A stretch of 33,228 nt of DNA from Prevotella sp. UBA3294 (GCA_002361535.1 DETG01000123.1:1-33228); one strand, 5' to 3'. Shown: positions 21,868 through 30,882, counted from the first letter of the stretch. The notes: generated from the letters alone by a model not told the origin. Program-made: numbers and translations.

Positions 21868-23586
21868 TTAATAAACTGCATCCAGCCATCCTAACAATGC
21901 CACCAAAGAAGCATTCCAGTTAATGGCGATTTCATTAGATGCGTACGAATCAGTTACATCAGCATACGACTCGTCCGGCTGGTTCGACGGATAGGCAATC
22001 TGACTGGCCTTGTCCTGCTGTCCAGGGTTCGGGCCTCCAGCCAATAATCCCGGAATCGGATCAACGATACCATCAGCAGAGGAGAGGCGATGATGGGGAT
22101 TCATGGTGGGCTTACTACCGAAGCCTGTCACATAACAGTATCCCGTGGCATTCCGTCCTAAGATATACTCTGCATTCTGCAAGGCTGCCGTGAGGTATTT
22201 CTCATTGCCGGTCTGCTGATAAGCATACAGTAAAGACACGCCACCGGCACAAAAGCACTCTGCCAGACATCCCCATCCGAAATCACGCGCACTGTTTCCG
22301 TTGGCTGTCTGGAACGACGATGTAGCAGTGGTGTTCACCACGCTGTCGCAGAAGGCAATGAGTTGCTTTTTACAGTTTTGAGCGATCGCATGTTCAGGTT
22401 CGTTTGCGATCCATGAGAATACCCCCAAGGAGGCCAAGCCTCCCCATGTAGGGATGGTGAACCGTGCAGGTTGCAGCTGTTGTGCCGTGGAGGCGAAAAC
22501 TTCGTCACGCGTCAGCAGATACAACTCCGTAGCTGCCCAGAACTGCTCGTCACGAGCACTGCCATCACCATAGGTACCTGTAGATACAGCTGGTTTATAC
22601 TTCTGGTTCATACGTTCTTGGAAATACAGGGCACGTGGGTTCTGCTCTGCCCAATGATAGGCGGCTAATGCAGCGCGTGCAGCCTGCTCAGAGAAACAAG
22701 GATAGTCCTTGTTACCTTTGTAGAGCCTCGCAGCCTGTGCCATCACCGCAGCAAAGTCATACGAAGCTGTCACACTCTTCTGCACCACGTAACGCTGTTG
22801 ATGGCAATCGGAAGGCATCACGAAGCCTTCGAAATTGGGTGTTGTCAGCTTATGATAGACACCTCCGTCATAGGGATCCTGCATCGTCAGCATCCATTTC
22901 AGGTTGAACATGATCTCATCCAGCAGGTCGGCTGTATGATTGCCACTCTCAGGGATATTCACCTCCAAGGCATCAAAGTAGGCTTTGTTCTGCTCATAGC
23001 TGTCGAGCATGATGCCAATGGAGAAAGCAGAGTTGACAATATACTTATTATAATCTCCGGCATCATACCATCCGTATGGTGATGAAATCATCGTTCCTTC
23101 AGGGCGACCTGGCGAAACGGCTGACGGGTGGATCGCAACCTGGGTGTCGGCATGTCCGAGAGGGCGAGCCCATTGTCCTGCATACCGAGCCTCAATAGGT
23201 ACACCTGTACGCTGATAGTAGAATGCCTTTACTGCCCCCTGTGACACCTCACGCAGGGCGTGTTCTTTCACGGCAAAAGGTATCCGTTCTCCTTGATAAT
23301 CAATGATATAGTTTCCCGGAGTGGTCAGACGGGAGAAATCTACAACGGTACGTTTCTTTCCCGACCAAGGTGATGTGGCTACGCGGAGTTGTTTCGTACT
23401 CATCACCTTCTTGTTCGTTTTCGCATCACGAATCACCACCTTCGAGGCAGGCACCTTACCTTCCACCACGGCCACCTTCTGTTGCTGTGGGTACATAGCT
23501 ACCTGATTGATTCTCACCTGTGCTTGGGACACTGCGCACAAGCCGGCAAAGCATGCCGTTAAAAAAGCACGAAAAGATGTTTTCAT
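21868..23586 (-). CDS. Glycoside hydrolase family 9 (endoglucanase-type)
   Basis: A 572-residue secreted beta-glucan hydrolase. The start at 23586 gives MKTSFRAFLTACFAGLCAVS as signal peptide; an upstream Met at 23652 overlaps an inverted repeat. Residues about 22-105 form an Ig-like N-terminal domain of the CelD type (VRINQVAMYPQQQ, KVVIRDAKTN). From about 110 the GH9 (alpha/alpha)6 domain follows: YGWYDAGDYNKYIVN (about 182-196) carries the nucleophile and activating Asp residues, MNPHHRLSSADG (about 483) is the conserved His-Arg loop, and YASNEIAINWNASLVALLG (about 547-565) carries the proton-donor Glu. No dockerin, lipobox or C-terminal sorting domain is seen. The gene lies alone, not in a SusCD locus, downstream of aqpZ. 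Confidence 0.93.
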   Translation of the reverse strand: MKTSFRAFLTACFAGLCAVSQAQVRINQVAMYPQQQKVAVVEGKVPASKVVIRDAKTNKKVMSTKQLRVATSPWSGKKRTVVDFSRLTTPGNYIIDYQGERIPFAVKEHALREVSQGAVKAFYYQRTGVPIEARYAGQWARPLGHADTQVAIHPSAVSPGRPEGTMISSPYGWYDAGDYNKYIVNSAFSIGIMLDSYEQNKAYFDALEVNIPESGNHTADLLDEIMFNLKWMLTMQDPYDGGVYHKLTTPNFEGFVMPSDCHQQRYVVQKSVTASYDFAAVMAQAARLYKGNKDYPCFSEQAARAALAAYHWAEQNPRALYFQERMNQKYKPAVSTGTYGDGSARDEQFWAATELYLLTRDEVFASTAQQLQPARFTIPTWGGLASLGVFSWIANEPEHAIAQNCKKQLIAFCDSVVNTTATSSFQTANGNSARDFGWGCLAECFCAGGVSLLYAYQQTGNEKYLTAALQNAEYILGRNATGYCYVTGFGSKPTMNPHHRLSSADGIVDPIPGLLAGGPNPGQQDKASQIAYPSNQPDESYADVTDSYASNEIAINWNASLVALLGWLDAVY

Positions 23587-23605
23587 AGGAATTTTTTTAT
23601 AAATA

Positions 23606-23709
23606 AGAACTGAGAGGTGAGAACTGAGAGGTATGATTACACCCTGGAACAAGCCCTAGAGCCAGTTCTTAAAGGTAATCATACCTCTCAGTTCTCACCT
23701 CTCAGTTCT
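23606..23709. repeat. 35-bp perfect inverted repeat built of 14-bp tandem units
   Basis: Left arm 23606-23640 and right arm 23675-23709 are perfect complements with a 34-nt loop. Each arm is made of repeated GAGAACTGAGAGGT units plus ATGATTAC; the right side continues with a further unit to about 23727. It lies between the aqpZ stop (23740) and the GH9 start (23586). The transcript could form a very stable hairpin on either strand. There is no T run, so it is not a standard terminator. Confidence 0.9.
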
Positions 23710-23739
23710 CACCTCTCAGTTCTCATCTCTTAAATACGA

Positions 23740-24420
23740 TTATTTCTCAGGCTCAATGACCTTCCAAATACCAGCAGCACAAGCGCCACCGATGAACGGA
23801 CCCACAATGAAGATCCAGAGATTAGCCAAGGCTGTACCTCCCTGGAACAAAGCCGGACCGATAGAACGTGCGGGATTCACGGAAGTACCCGTATAACGGA
23901 TGCAGCAGAGGTGTACCAGTACGAGGGCCAGACCGATTGCCAGACCAGCGAAGTTATTGGTGGCGCCATTGGTCTTGGATGTAGCACCCAGTACTACCAA
24001 AACGAATACGCAAGTGAATACAATCTCTGCAAGCAGGCCGCCGATAGCGGGGATGGTATCTACACCATTGGCCTGAAGGTCATTTGCACCAGTTCCAACA
24101 AGGCCGCTGGAAGCTGTCAGGGCATAGAGGATAGCAGAGCCGATAATGGCACCGATCACCTGGAACAGCATATACATTCCACAGTCTTTACCATTCATTC
24201 TACCAGTCAGGAAACAACCTAAGGTGATTGCCGGATTGATGTGGCAACCAGAGATACCTCCGATGGTATAAGCCATAGCTACTACTGCCAAGCCAAAAGC
24301 CAGGGCAGTGCCTACTACTGTCTCGGGATCTGCATTTGAACATCCAAGACTCACAGCTGCACCGCAGCCCATCAGTACAAGTACCATTGTACCAAACATT
24401 TCTGCTAAATACTTCTTCAT
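23740..24420 (-). CDS. aqpZ: Aquaporin Z-type water channel
   Basis: A 226-residue MIP-family channel in the inner membrane. Six hydrophobic segments and both NPA half-helices are visible: SGCHINPAITLGCFL (about 57-71) and TGTSVNPARSIGPALF (about 174-189). The Arg after the second NPA is the selectivity-filter Arg. The His of the filter is likely in LVLVHLCC in helix 5, as in water-specific AqpZ, and the sequence lacks the glycerol-facilitator Asp after the second NPA. The promoter TAAATTTG is at 24477-24470. It is followed by the GH9 gene across a large inverted repeat. Confidence 0.93.
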   Translation of the reverse strand: MKKYLAEMFGTMVLVLMGCGAAVSLGCSNADPETVVGTALAFGLAVVAMAYTIGGISGCHINPAITLGCFLTGRMNGKDCGMYMLFQVIGAIIGSAILYALTASSGLVGTGANDLQANGVDTIPAIGGLLAEIVFTCVFVLVVLGATSKTNGATNNFAGLAIGLALVLVHLCCIRYTGTSVNPARSIGPALFQGGTALANLWIFIVGPFIGGACAAGIWKVIEPEK

Positions 24421-24469
24421 ATCAATTACTATTTAAAATTAATAATGTGTAATTCCCAATAAACAGTTG

Positions 24470-24500
24470 CAAATTTAGTAAAATCTTTTGAATAGTGCAA
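24470..24500 (-). promoter_or_regulatory. aqpZ promoter
   Basis: Minus strand TTG near 24500-24498, 20-nt spacer, TAAATTTG (24477-24470), about 50 nt before the ATG at 24420. Confidence 0.7.
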
Positions 24501-24625
24501 CATTTTCAAATAAAAACATTTCATTTGGACATAATTAAATGATTCCGTGCCTTTCAACACGGACAAAATGAGTGAAACTCACTCGCTTGAATCACGCAAA
24601 CACAGGATGCAGCTTAGAAAAAGGC

Positions 24626-24690
24626 AAAAAAAATGGAGTACCGCCGTACTCCGAAATTGTTAACCTTAAATCTAATACTATGAAAAACAC
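24626..24690 (-). ncRNA. Candidate small RNA (about 65 nt) with own promoter and terminator
   Basis: Downstream of the PPDK-type gene stop (24778) a complete promoter faces left: TTTG 24726-24723, 20-nt spacer, TATCTTTG 24702-24695. About 40 nt after the predicted start is a perfect 7-bp hairpin (24635-24641 with 24646-24652), then nine T on the minus strand (24633-24625). The transcript contains ATTAGATTTAAGGTTAAC and no useful ORF. I recall similar sequence in intergenic regions of other Bacteroidales, but cannot verify it. It also can act as the terminator for the upstream gene. Confidence 0.6.
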
Positions 24691-24777
24691 ATTGCAAAGA
24701 TACGAATATTCTATGTTCCTTCCAAACAAACGGACCACAAAATTTCATTCTTTAACATATCTCCCTGCAATGAAACA

Positions 24778-27765
24778 TTATTTAACAGAATTGTCACTTA
24801 GTAAGACCACACCTTCCTGTTTCATACCATCCATCATCACCTTCAACGGATGGTCGAAGCGGACATGGCGTACGTACTCCGTTTCTTCCACTGCAGGCAT
24901 GGCATCAAGCACTTCTTTTTGGAACACGCCATCACCATTGAAAGTATTCACTGTAAAATAGCCGACACCGAAGCTGGTAAGGTTCTGGAAGAAATGCGTA
25001 CCCTGTGATGGATCTACGCGATAGTTCTCCAGTCCCGACTCCACAATGACACGAGCTGCTGAGATATGCGGCCACTTGACAGGGATACCCAACCAATAGT
25101 CGCTGCTCCCCCACCGTCCGGGTCCGATCAGGATGTAGCCGGTTCCCTTTTCCAGGAACTGCTGGTTGATTTTCTCGATCTCCATCGCTATCATCGGGTT
25201 GTTTGCAGCCGAGAAGTTCTCATCGGTCTTCACATATACCACATCCACGACATCGTCGCTGATTCCGTGTCCCAACGAGTTATGAGAGCGTAACAGGCAC
25301 TGTTCATCAGGGATTTTCTTCAAGTCCTCGTCCAGCACCTGCTTACTGTCAACAATCGGTCGGATCTGTAACAAGTAGAACTCCCCGGTACGGTCGTCGT
25401 TCACATTACATGCCAGTTCGATCTCCACAGGACGTTTCATGGCCTCAGCGCCAAACTTCATTGACATCTGTAACAGTTCAGGAAGTGGGAAGATACCATG
25501 TTGGAGGACACCGCACATCGAGATGATTTTCCTTCCTCCCTCATAATACCCGTCGCGAATCATCTGGTCAACAGGGTCGAACGTACTGCAGATATAGCGT
25601 ACCGAACCATCCTTGTCGGCTTGTCTCACACGAAGGTTCTTGATATTAAAGCCGTCATCTACCTGGAAGTCATTACCCACATGGGTCATATCTAATGCGT
25701 AGAAACGTGTCTGTGTATCCTTGAGGGCGATATCCATCTCACTCATCTGTAACAGTTTGTGGGGATGATACGGACTCACCCGAAGTGTCTGACCGCCGTC
25801 AACGATATACTTCCCTAAGCCGAGCGCCAAGCTGGCCACACCCTCCTCTGCCTTCTCATCATCGATGGGGTAATAGTTCAGGGATCGCAGCACACCGCTG
25901 ATATTTGGGTAGAAATAGTCGCCGTAACGTTTCCCCACCACCTCCTGTAAGATCACTGCCATCTTCTCCTGATCGATGACGTTGCTCGTAGCAGTCATAT
26001 ATGCTTTGGAGTCTTTATAATAAACCGAGGCATATACACTCTTGATGGCAGCGGCCAGCATCTGCAGCATCTGATACTTGTCATCAAGATAAGGAATCAT
26101 ATAGGTACTGTAGATGCCCGCAAACGGCTGGTAATGGGAATCCTCCAACAGCGAACTGCTGCGGATGGCAATGGGTGAGCGTGTCGCTTCAAAGAAAGCG
26201 AAGAAGTCTGCGATGTACTTATCCGGCAACTGTGCCCGGAGGAAATGTTTCAGGATCTCCTCATCCGAGGCATCGCTCAGTGCTATCTGGTAGAGGTTGT
26301 TCGAGTCCATGAACTCATCAAACACATCCGTACACAACACGACCGTTTTGGGAATGCTCACCTTCACTCCCTCAAAGTCATTGAACTCAGGATGCCGTTT
26401 GATGATGTTATCGAGGAAAGCCAGGCCACGTCCTTTTCCTCCAAGGGAGCCATCCCCGATACGGGCAAAATGACTGTAGGAGTCGAAGCGGTTCCTGTCG
26501 AAGAGGGCCACCACGCCGATATTCTTCATGTGACGGTATTGCACGATGGCATCAAAGATAATCTTCCTGTGTGCATCCACGTCTTGAAGCTTATGCCACG
26601 TCACCGTCTTCAGGAATGCCGACACCGGGAAGATGGCACGTGCGCAGAGCCATCTGCTCATGTGGTTGCGCGAGACATGATAGAGCATCGAGTCGTTGGG
26701 GATGGTGAAGATATTATCCTGCAGTTCCTTGAGGTTCCTCACCCGCATAATCTCATCGTGAGTCTTCGGATCACGGAAGATAAAGTCACCGAACCCCATG
26801 TGCATAGCCAGCAGGTTACGGAGGTCGATGTTCATCTTCTTCGAGTTCTTGTCAATATACTTGATGCCGATGCCTGCCTCTTCCGCCTTCTTGCGGTTCG
26901 ACTCTTCCGCACTCTGCAGAATCAAGGCAATATACTCGTCATGCTCACGGATAGCCTTCAGCAGTTTGAGTCCTGCCTCTGGATCTTTCTCCTCCCCCTC
27001 CTTCATGGGGAAGCGGCAGTCGCTGATCACGCCCAAGGTATTGTTTTCATATTTCCGATACAGTTCCCATGCCTCCTCGTAGTTACGTGCCAGCACCACT
27101 TTGGGGCGTCCGCGCATTCTCAAGGTGGCAGTATGGGGGTTCAAGGCCTCCGTGGCAAAACGTTGGCTCTGTGCCAGGATATAGCTATATAAATTAGGTA
27201 GGACAGAAGAATAGAAACGGATGCCGTCTTCCACCAAAAGAATCATCTGCACACCAGCCTCCTGGATATCGTGCTCGAGATTCATCTTGTCCTCAATCAG
27301 TTTGATGATGGAGAGAATGAGGTTGGTGTTTCCTAACCAGCAGAACACATAGTCGAAGATCGACAAGTCTTCGTTTTCCATCCGTCGGGTGATACCGTGC
27401 GAGAATGGTGTGAGTACCACACAGGGCATCTCCGGGAAACGATGTTTCACCGCACGGGCCACATCGAAAGCATCGTTATCGGCATTACCCGGCATACAGA
27501 TCACCAGATCGATATTGGTACGTTCAAGCACCTCGGCAGCCTCCTCGGAAGTGCTCACCTGAGTAAAGGTGGGCGGATAGCGCAGCCCGAGTTCTGTATA
27601 TTCATTGAAGATTTTTTCATCCACTCGTCCGTCATCTTCCAACATGAAGGCATCATAGGGGTTGGCGATGATCAGCACATTATAGATTCGGCGTGTCATC
27701 AGGTTCACGAACGACACGTCTTTCAAGATGAACTTGTTCCACTGTTGTGGCATGTTATTTTCCAT
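24778..27765 (-). CDS. REC-REC-PPDK_N fusion protein (PEP synthase-like, lacks His domain)
   Basis: A 995-residue cytoplasmic protein often labelled phosphoenolpyruvate synthase from its ATP-grasp domain. Residues about 27-160 look like a degenerate receiver (NVLIIANPYDAFMLEDDG, DLVICMPGNADND). Residues about 172-325 are a second receiver (QMILLVEDGIRFYSS, GVISDCRFPM with the candidate phospho-Asp, LILQSAEE, KYIDKNSKK). From about 435 the pyruvate phosphate dikinase N-terminal domain follows: GDGSLGGKGRGLAFLD, SPIAIRSSSLLEDS (about 535), GEFYLLQIRPIVD (about 800). The C-terminal LIGPGRWGSSDYWLGI (about 885) is unlike PPDK. The phosphohistidine swivel domain and the PEP/pyruvate barrel are missing, so PEP synthesis by this chain alone is unlikely. 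A signal-controlled phosphotransferase is more plausible. Confidence 0.85.
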   Translation of the reverse strand: MENNMPQQWNKFILKDVSFVNLMTRRIYNVLIIANPYDAFMLEDDGRVDEKIFNEYTELGLRYPPTFTQVSTSEEAAEVLERTNIDLVICMPGNADNDAFDVARAVKHRFPEMPCVVLTPFSHGITRRMENEDLSIFDYVFCWLGNTNLILSIIKLIEDKMNLEHDIQEAGVQMILLVEDGIRFYSSVLPNLYSYILAQSQRFATEALNPHTATLRMRGRPKVVLARNYEEAWELYRKYENNTLGVISDCRFPMKEGEEKDPEAGLKLLKAIREHDEYIALILQSAEESNRKKAEEAGIGIKYIDKNSKKMNIDLRNLLAMHMGFGDFIFRDPKTHDEIMRVRNLKELQDNIFTIPNDSMLYHVSRNHMSRWLCARAIFPVSAFLKTVTWHKLQDVDAHRKIIFDAIVQYRHMKNIGVVALFDRNRFDSYSHFARIGDGSLGGKGRGLAFLDNIIKRHPEFNDFEGVKVSIPKTVVLCTDVFDEFMDSNNLYQIALSDASDEEILKHFLRAQLPDKYIADFFAFFEATRSPIAIRSSSLLEDSHYQPFAGIYSTYMIPYLDDKYQMLQMLAAAIKSVYASVYYKDSKAYMTATSNVIDQEKMAVILQEVVGKRYGDYFYPNISGVLRSLNYYPIDDEKAEEGVASLALGLGKYIVDGGQTLRVSPYHPHKLLQMSEMDIALKDTQTRFYALDMTHVGNDFQVDDGFNIKNLRVRQADKDGSVRYICSTFDPVDQMIRDGYYEGGRKIISMCGVLQHGIFPLPELLQMSMKFGAEAMKRPVEIELACNVNDDRTGEFYLLQIRPIVDSKQVLDEDLKKIPDEQCLLRSHNSLGHGISDDVVDVVYVKTDENFSAANNPMIAMEIEKINQQFLEKGTGYILIGPGRWGSSDYWLGIPVKWPHISAARVIVESGLENYRVDPSQGTHFFQNLTSFGVGYFTVNTFNGDGVFQKEVLDAMPAVEETEYVRHVRFDHPLKVMMDGMKQEGVVLLSDNSVK

Positions 27766-27790
27766 TCAGCACTCTGTTGTTTCTTGCATG

Positions 27791-27798
27791 CAAAGGTA
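27791..27798 (-). promoter_or_regulatory. Promoter box of the REC-REC-PPDK_N gene
   Basis: Minus strand TACCTTTG at 27798-27791, then GCATGC, about 25 nt before the ATG at 27765. The -33 element is weak. It is divergent from the trmO promoter at 27856-27890. Confidence 0.6.
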
Positions 27799-27855
27799 CA
27801 AAATAATATGGGAATTGTGGCACGTTCACCCGTTTTTCGTAAGTTTATCAATGAA

Positions 27856-27890
27856 TTTGGATGTTATAAAGAAATTAATTCATACCTTTG
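27856..27890 (+). promoter_or_regulatory. trmO promoter
   Basis: TACCTTTG at 27883-27890, with a TTTG at 27856-27859 and a long 23-nt spacer. The leader to the ATG at 27940 is about 43 nt. Confidence 0.6.
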
Positions 27891-27939
27891 CAGCAATCTT
27901 TGTGTTGAATCGACAGAATCCGAAACAGGACCTTGCCAC

Positions 27940-28683
27940 ATGACAAAAAACAAACAAAGGAATGAAGGTATGACCATCATTCCCATTGCCCATTTCCGTT
28001 CACCCCTCAAGAGTAAGTTCGGCATTCCCCGTCAAAGTGGATTGGCAAACTCGTTAGAAGGAGTCATTGTGCTTGAACCAGACTACCGTCATCCCGAGGC
28101 TCTCCGTGGCATCGAGGATTTCGATTTCCTCTGGCTCATCTGGGAGTTCTCTGCCAACAAGACCGGTGAGACAGAATCCCAGCCGTCCTCCTCTAAGGAG
28201 CATCTTACCGTGCGCCCTCCCCTTTTGGGCGGCAACAAACGAATGGGAGTTTTTGCTACGCGCTCCCCTTTCCGCCCGAACCGTTTAGGACTCTCCTCCG
28301 TCCGACTCCAACGCATTGACTGGGAAGATGCGGAAGGACCTGTCATCTATGTCAGCGGAGCCGATCTCATGGACGGCACACCTATCTATGATATCAAGCC
28401 ATATCTTCGATATGTGGACTGTCACCCTGACGCACGGGGCGGTTTTACCGACACACACCAATGGGAGAAGCTCACGGTCATCATTCCAGAAGAGATACGT
28501 GCTACGCTCGACCCACAAGACCAGCAGACGCTGCAGGAGCTGTTGGAATTAGATCCCCGTCCCCACTATCAGGATGACCCAGACCGTATCTATGGATTCA
28601 CCTTTAACGACAGGGACTGTCATTTTCGGGTAAGGGAAAGAGTGGCTGAAGTACTTTCCCTTGGAGATATTAGCAAAAAGTAA
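27940..28683 (+). CDS. trmO: tRNA (N6-threonylcarbamoyladenosine37-N6)-methyltransferase
   Basis: TsaA/TrmO family enzyme that methylates t6A37 in tRNA-Thr using SAM. The open frame extends left over the promoter and the divergent gene, so I start at the first ATG after the promoter, 27940 (247 residues); 27970 (MTIIPIAHFRSPL) is an equally good start by family alignment. Signatures: IGIPRQ-like GIPRQSGLA (about 29), RGIEDFDFLWLIWEF (about 56-70), GVFATRSPFRPNRLGLS (about 101-117), VSGADLMDGTPIYDIKPYL (about 138-156). The C-terminal domain ends with YGFTFNDRDCHFRV. It is monocistronic. Confidence 0.94.
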   Translation: MTKNKQRNEGMTIIPIAHFRSPLKSKFGIPRQSGLANSLEGVIVLEPDYRHPEALRGIEDFDFLWLIWEFSANKTGETESQPSSSKEHLTVRPPLLGGNKRMGVFATRSPFRPNRLGLSSVRLQRIDWEDAEGPVIYVSGADLMDGTPIYDIKPYLRYVDCHPDARGGFTDTHQWEKLTVIIPEEIRATLDPQDQQTLQELLELDPRPHYQDDPDRIYGFTFNDRDCHFRVRERVAEVLSLGDISKK

Positions 28684-28712
28684 GCATCAGTAGGAAAATT
28701 TTTCTGTTTTTC

Positions 28713-28744
28713 CTTGGCGGCTATCAAAATATTCTGTATTTTTG
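28713..28744 (+). promoter_or_regulatory. gdhA promoter
   Basis: TATTTTTG at 28737-28744 with a CTTG-type -33 near 28713-28716. The leader of about 80 nt is AT-rich, without a clear hairpin. Confidence 0.7.
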
Positions 28745-28833
28745 CAGTGAAGAAACGACAATATGTCAATTCCCTCTAACCTAAAAGAGTAACAAACATC
28801 TTTAACGTTTAACTAAAAAAATAAAACTACACT

Positions 28834-30171
28834 ATGAACGTAGAGAACATTATGCAGAACCTGGAGAAGAAGCATCCGGGTGAAGCCGAGTATTTACAGG
28901 CAGTAAGAGAAGTGCTCGAATCCATCAAGGATGTTTACAATCAGCATCCAGAGTTCGAGAAAGCCAAGTTGATTGAGCGTATCGTAGAGCCGGAGCGTAT
29001 CATCACATTCCGTGTACCTTGGGTTGACGACAAAGGTGAGGTGCAGGTGAATATCGGCTACCGCGTACAGTTCAACAGTGCCATCGGCCCGTACAAAGGC
29101 GGTCTGCGTTTCCATCCTTCAGTGAATCTCTCCATCTTGAAGTTCCTCGGTTTCGAGCAGACTTTCAAGAACGCCCTCACCACATTACCGATGGGTGGCG
29201 GCAAAGGCGGTTCCGACTTTGCTCCCCGTGGTAAGAGCGATGCAGAGATCATGCGGTTCTGCCAGGCTTTCATGTGCGAGTTGTATAAGGTGATCGGTCC
29301 AGACATGGACGTTCCCGCCGGTGATATCGGTGTGGGTGGCCGTGAGATCGGTTATCTCTTCGGTATGTACAAGAAGCTCACCAGTCAGTTCCATGGTGCC
29401 ACCCTTACCGGTAAGGGTATGGAATGGGGCGGTTCAATCCTCCGTCCGGAGGCCACTGGTTTCGGTGCACTCTATTTCGTGAATCACATGATGAAGTCAC
29501 ATGGCCTCGACATCAAGGGCAAGACCGTTGCTCTCTCCGGCTTCGGCAATGTGGCATGGGGTGCTGCGAAGAAAGCTACCGAGTTAGGTGCCAAGGTGAT
29601 CACCATCTCTGGTCCCGATGGCTATATCTACGATCCCGCCGGCTTGGATGCTGAGAAGATCGAATACATGCTGGAGCTCCGCGCCAGTGGCAATGATGTT
29701 TGTCAGCCATACGAGGAGGAGTTCGAGGGCTCTACCTTCTTCCCCAACAAGAAACCGTGGGAGCAGAAAGCCGACATCTACCTGCCTTGCGCTACCCAGA
29801 ACGAGTTGAACGGTGAGGATGCCGATCGTATATTGGCCAACAAGCCGCTCTGCGTGGCAGAGGTTTCCAACATGGGATGTACTGCTGAGGCCGTGAACAA
29901 GTTCATTGCTGCCGGACAGCTGTTTGCACCGGGAAAGGCTGTGAATGCTGGTGGCGTGGCAACCTCTGGTCTGGAGATGACACAGAACTCCATGCGTATG
30001 TCATGGTCTGCCGAGGAAGTGGATCAGAAACTGCACCAGATCATGTCTGGCATCCACGAGCAGTGCGTGAAATACGGAAAGGAAGGCAACTACATCAATT
30101 ATGTGAAAGGTGCCAATGTAGCCGGCTTCATGAAGGTGGCCAATGCCATGATGGCACAGGGCATTGTGTAA
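28834..30171 (+). CDS. gdhA: NADP-type glutamate dehydrogenase
   Basis: Assimilates ammonium by reductive amination of 2-oxoglutarate; cytoplasmic hexamer. The 445-residue length and the motifs fit the small hexameric GdhA class: YKGGLRFHPSVNLSILKFLG (about 89-108), LPMGGGKGGSDFAPRGKSD (about 122-140, with the catalytic Lys), VPAGDIGVGGREIGYLFG (about 161-178) and the Rossmann stretch VALSGFGNVAWGAAKKATEL (about 233-252). Codon use is strongly biased to preferred codons, indicating high expression. It ends 10 bp before the convergent rlpA stop, with no clear terminator in between. Confidence 0.97.
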   Translation: MNVENIMQNLEKKHPGEAEYLQAVREVLESIKDVYNQHPEFEKAKLIERIVEPERIITFRVPWVDDKGEVQVNIGYRVQFNSAIGPYKGGLRFHPSVNLSILKFLGFEQTFKNALTTLPMGGGKGGSDFAPRGKSDAEIMRFCQAFMCELYKVIGPDMDVPAGDIGVGGREIGYLFGMYKKLTSQFHGATLTGKGMEWGGSILRPEATGFGALYFVNHMMKSHGLDIKGKTVALSGFGNVAWGAAKKATELGAKVITISGPDGYIYDPAGLDAEKIEYMLELRASGNDVCQPYEEEFEGSTFFPNKKPWEQKADIYLPCATQNELNGEDADRILANKPLCVAEVSNMGCTAEAVNKFIAAGQLFAPGKAVNAGGVATSGLEMTQNSMRMSWSAEEVDQKLHQIMSGIHEQCVKYGKEGNYINYVKGANVAGFMKVANAMMAQGIV

Positions 30172-30181
30172 AGCTCAAAGA

Positions 30182-30823
30182 TCAATGTCTCTGCGAAGCC
30201 TTATGGGGATTGCTATGTGACACCCCCGTCGTGGTTTTCTTTCGTCCCTCCTTTGTCTCCTTAGGCATGGGAGGGGCGATTTCTTTTTTCACCTCAGAGA
30301 GTTTCTTCTCATCCTTGATGATCTCCCGCCTTTCCTCCACAGATACCGGCTTCTCCTCCTTGGGCTTCTGCCATTGCGGCACATAGTCATAGCCGTCACG
30401 AGAAATCTCAAAGTCCAACTCAGGTATCTCTGGAGCCTCATCAACCGGTTTGAACGGGATGGCCACTTCTCCATGGTAGGGTTCCACACGCACCATGGCT
30501 ATTCCCGACGCAATCATTCCGATCTCTTTTGCAGCACGGTACGAGAGATCGATGATACGCCCCCTTACATGCGGCCCACGGTCGGCCACCCTGACAATGA
30601 CCGACTTGTCGTTGTTCAGGTTGGTCACCTTCAGCATCGTTCCTAAGGGATACCGCTTATGGGCACACACCAAACTGTCACGATGATATATCGTACCATC
30701 ACTCATTCTCCTTCCATGCAGACTATGAGAGTAATACGAAGCTTTCCCTTTTTCCTGCGCAGATGTCACAGTGAAAAAGAGCATTGCCATCAGGATCGTC
30801 ATCAGTCTATGAAAATACTTCAT
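30182..30823 (-). CDS. RlpA-like DPBB-domain lytic transglycosylase
   Basis: 213 residues from the ATG at 30823 (MKYFHRLMTILMAMLFFTVTSAQ is a signal peptide); 17 more codons could be read upstream, over the promoter. The double-psi beta-barrel of RlpA covers about residues 26-110: GKASYYSHSLHGRRMSDG, YPLGTMLKVTNLNN, VIVRVADRGPHVRGRIIDLS. The Asp of VADRGP and the upstream Asp or Glu are the expected catalytic region. The C-terminal half is Pro/Glu/Lys-rich (KPKEEKPVSVEERREIIKDE) and ends in a basic tail; no SPOR domain is present, so septal targeting is not supported. The promoter is perfect, at 30852-30882. Confidence 0.9.
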   Translation of the reverse strand: MKYFHRLMTILMAMLFFTVTSAQEKGKASYYSHSLHGRRMSDGTIYHRDSLVCAHKRYPLGTMLKVTNLNNDKSVIVRVADRGPHVRGRIIDLSYRAAKEIGMIASGIAMVRVEPYHGEVAIPFKPVDEAPEIPELDFEISRDGYDYVPQWQKPKEEKPVSVEERREIIKDEKKLSEVKKEIAPPMPKETKEGRKKTTTGVSHSNPHKASQRH

Positions 30824-30851
30824 ACCAGGCCGATTAGTAGTTAGACGGTTG

Positions 30852-30882
30852 CAAAGGTACAAAGAAGCCGGCAAAAATCAAA
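30852..30882 (-). promoter_or_regulatory. Promoter of the RlpA-like gene
   Basis: Minus strand TTTG (30882-30879), 19-nt spacer, TACCTTTG (30859-30852): an exact consensus match, about 30 nt before the start codon. Confidence 0.85.

Noticed and set aside
26245..27192. 315-codon ORF opposite the REC-REC-PPDK_N gene
   Set aside because: It lies wholly antisense to an obvious gene; His/Val-rich shadow composition.
27397..27939. N-terminal 181-codon extension of trmO
   Set aside because: It runs antisense through the start of the divergent gene and across both promoters.
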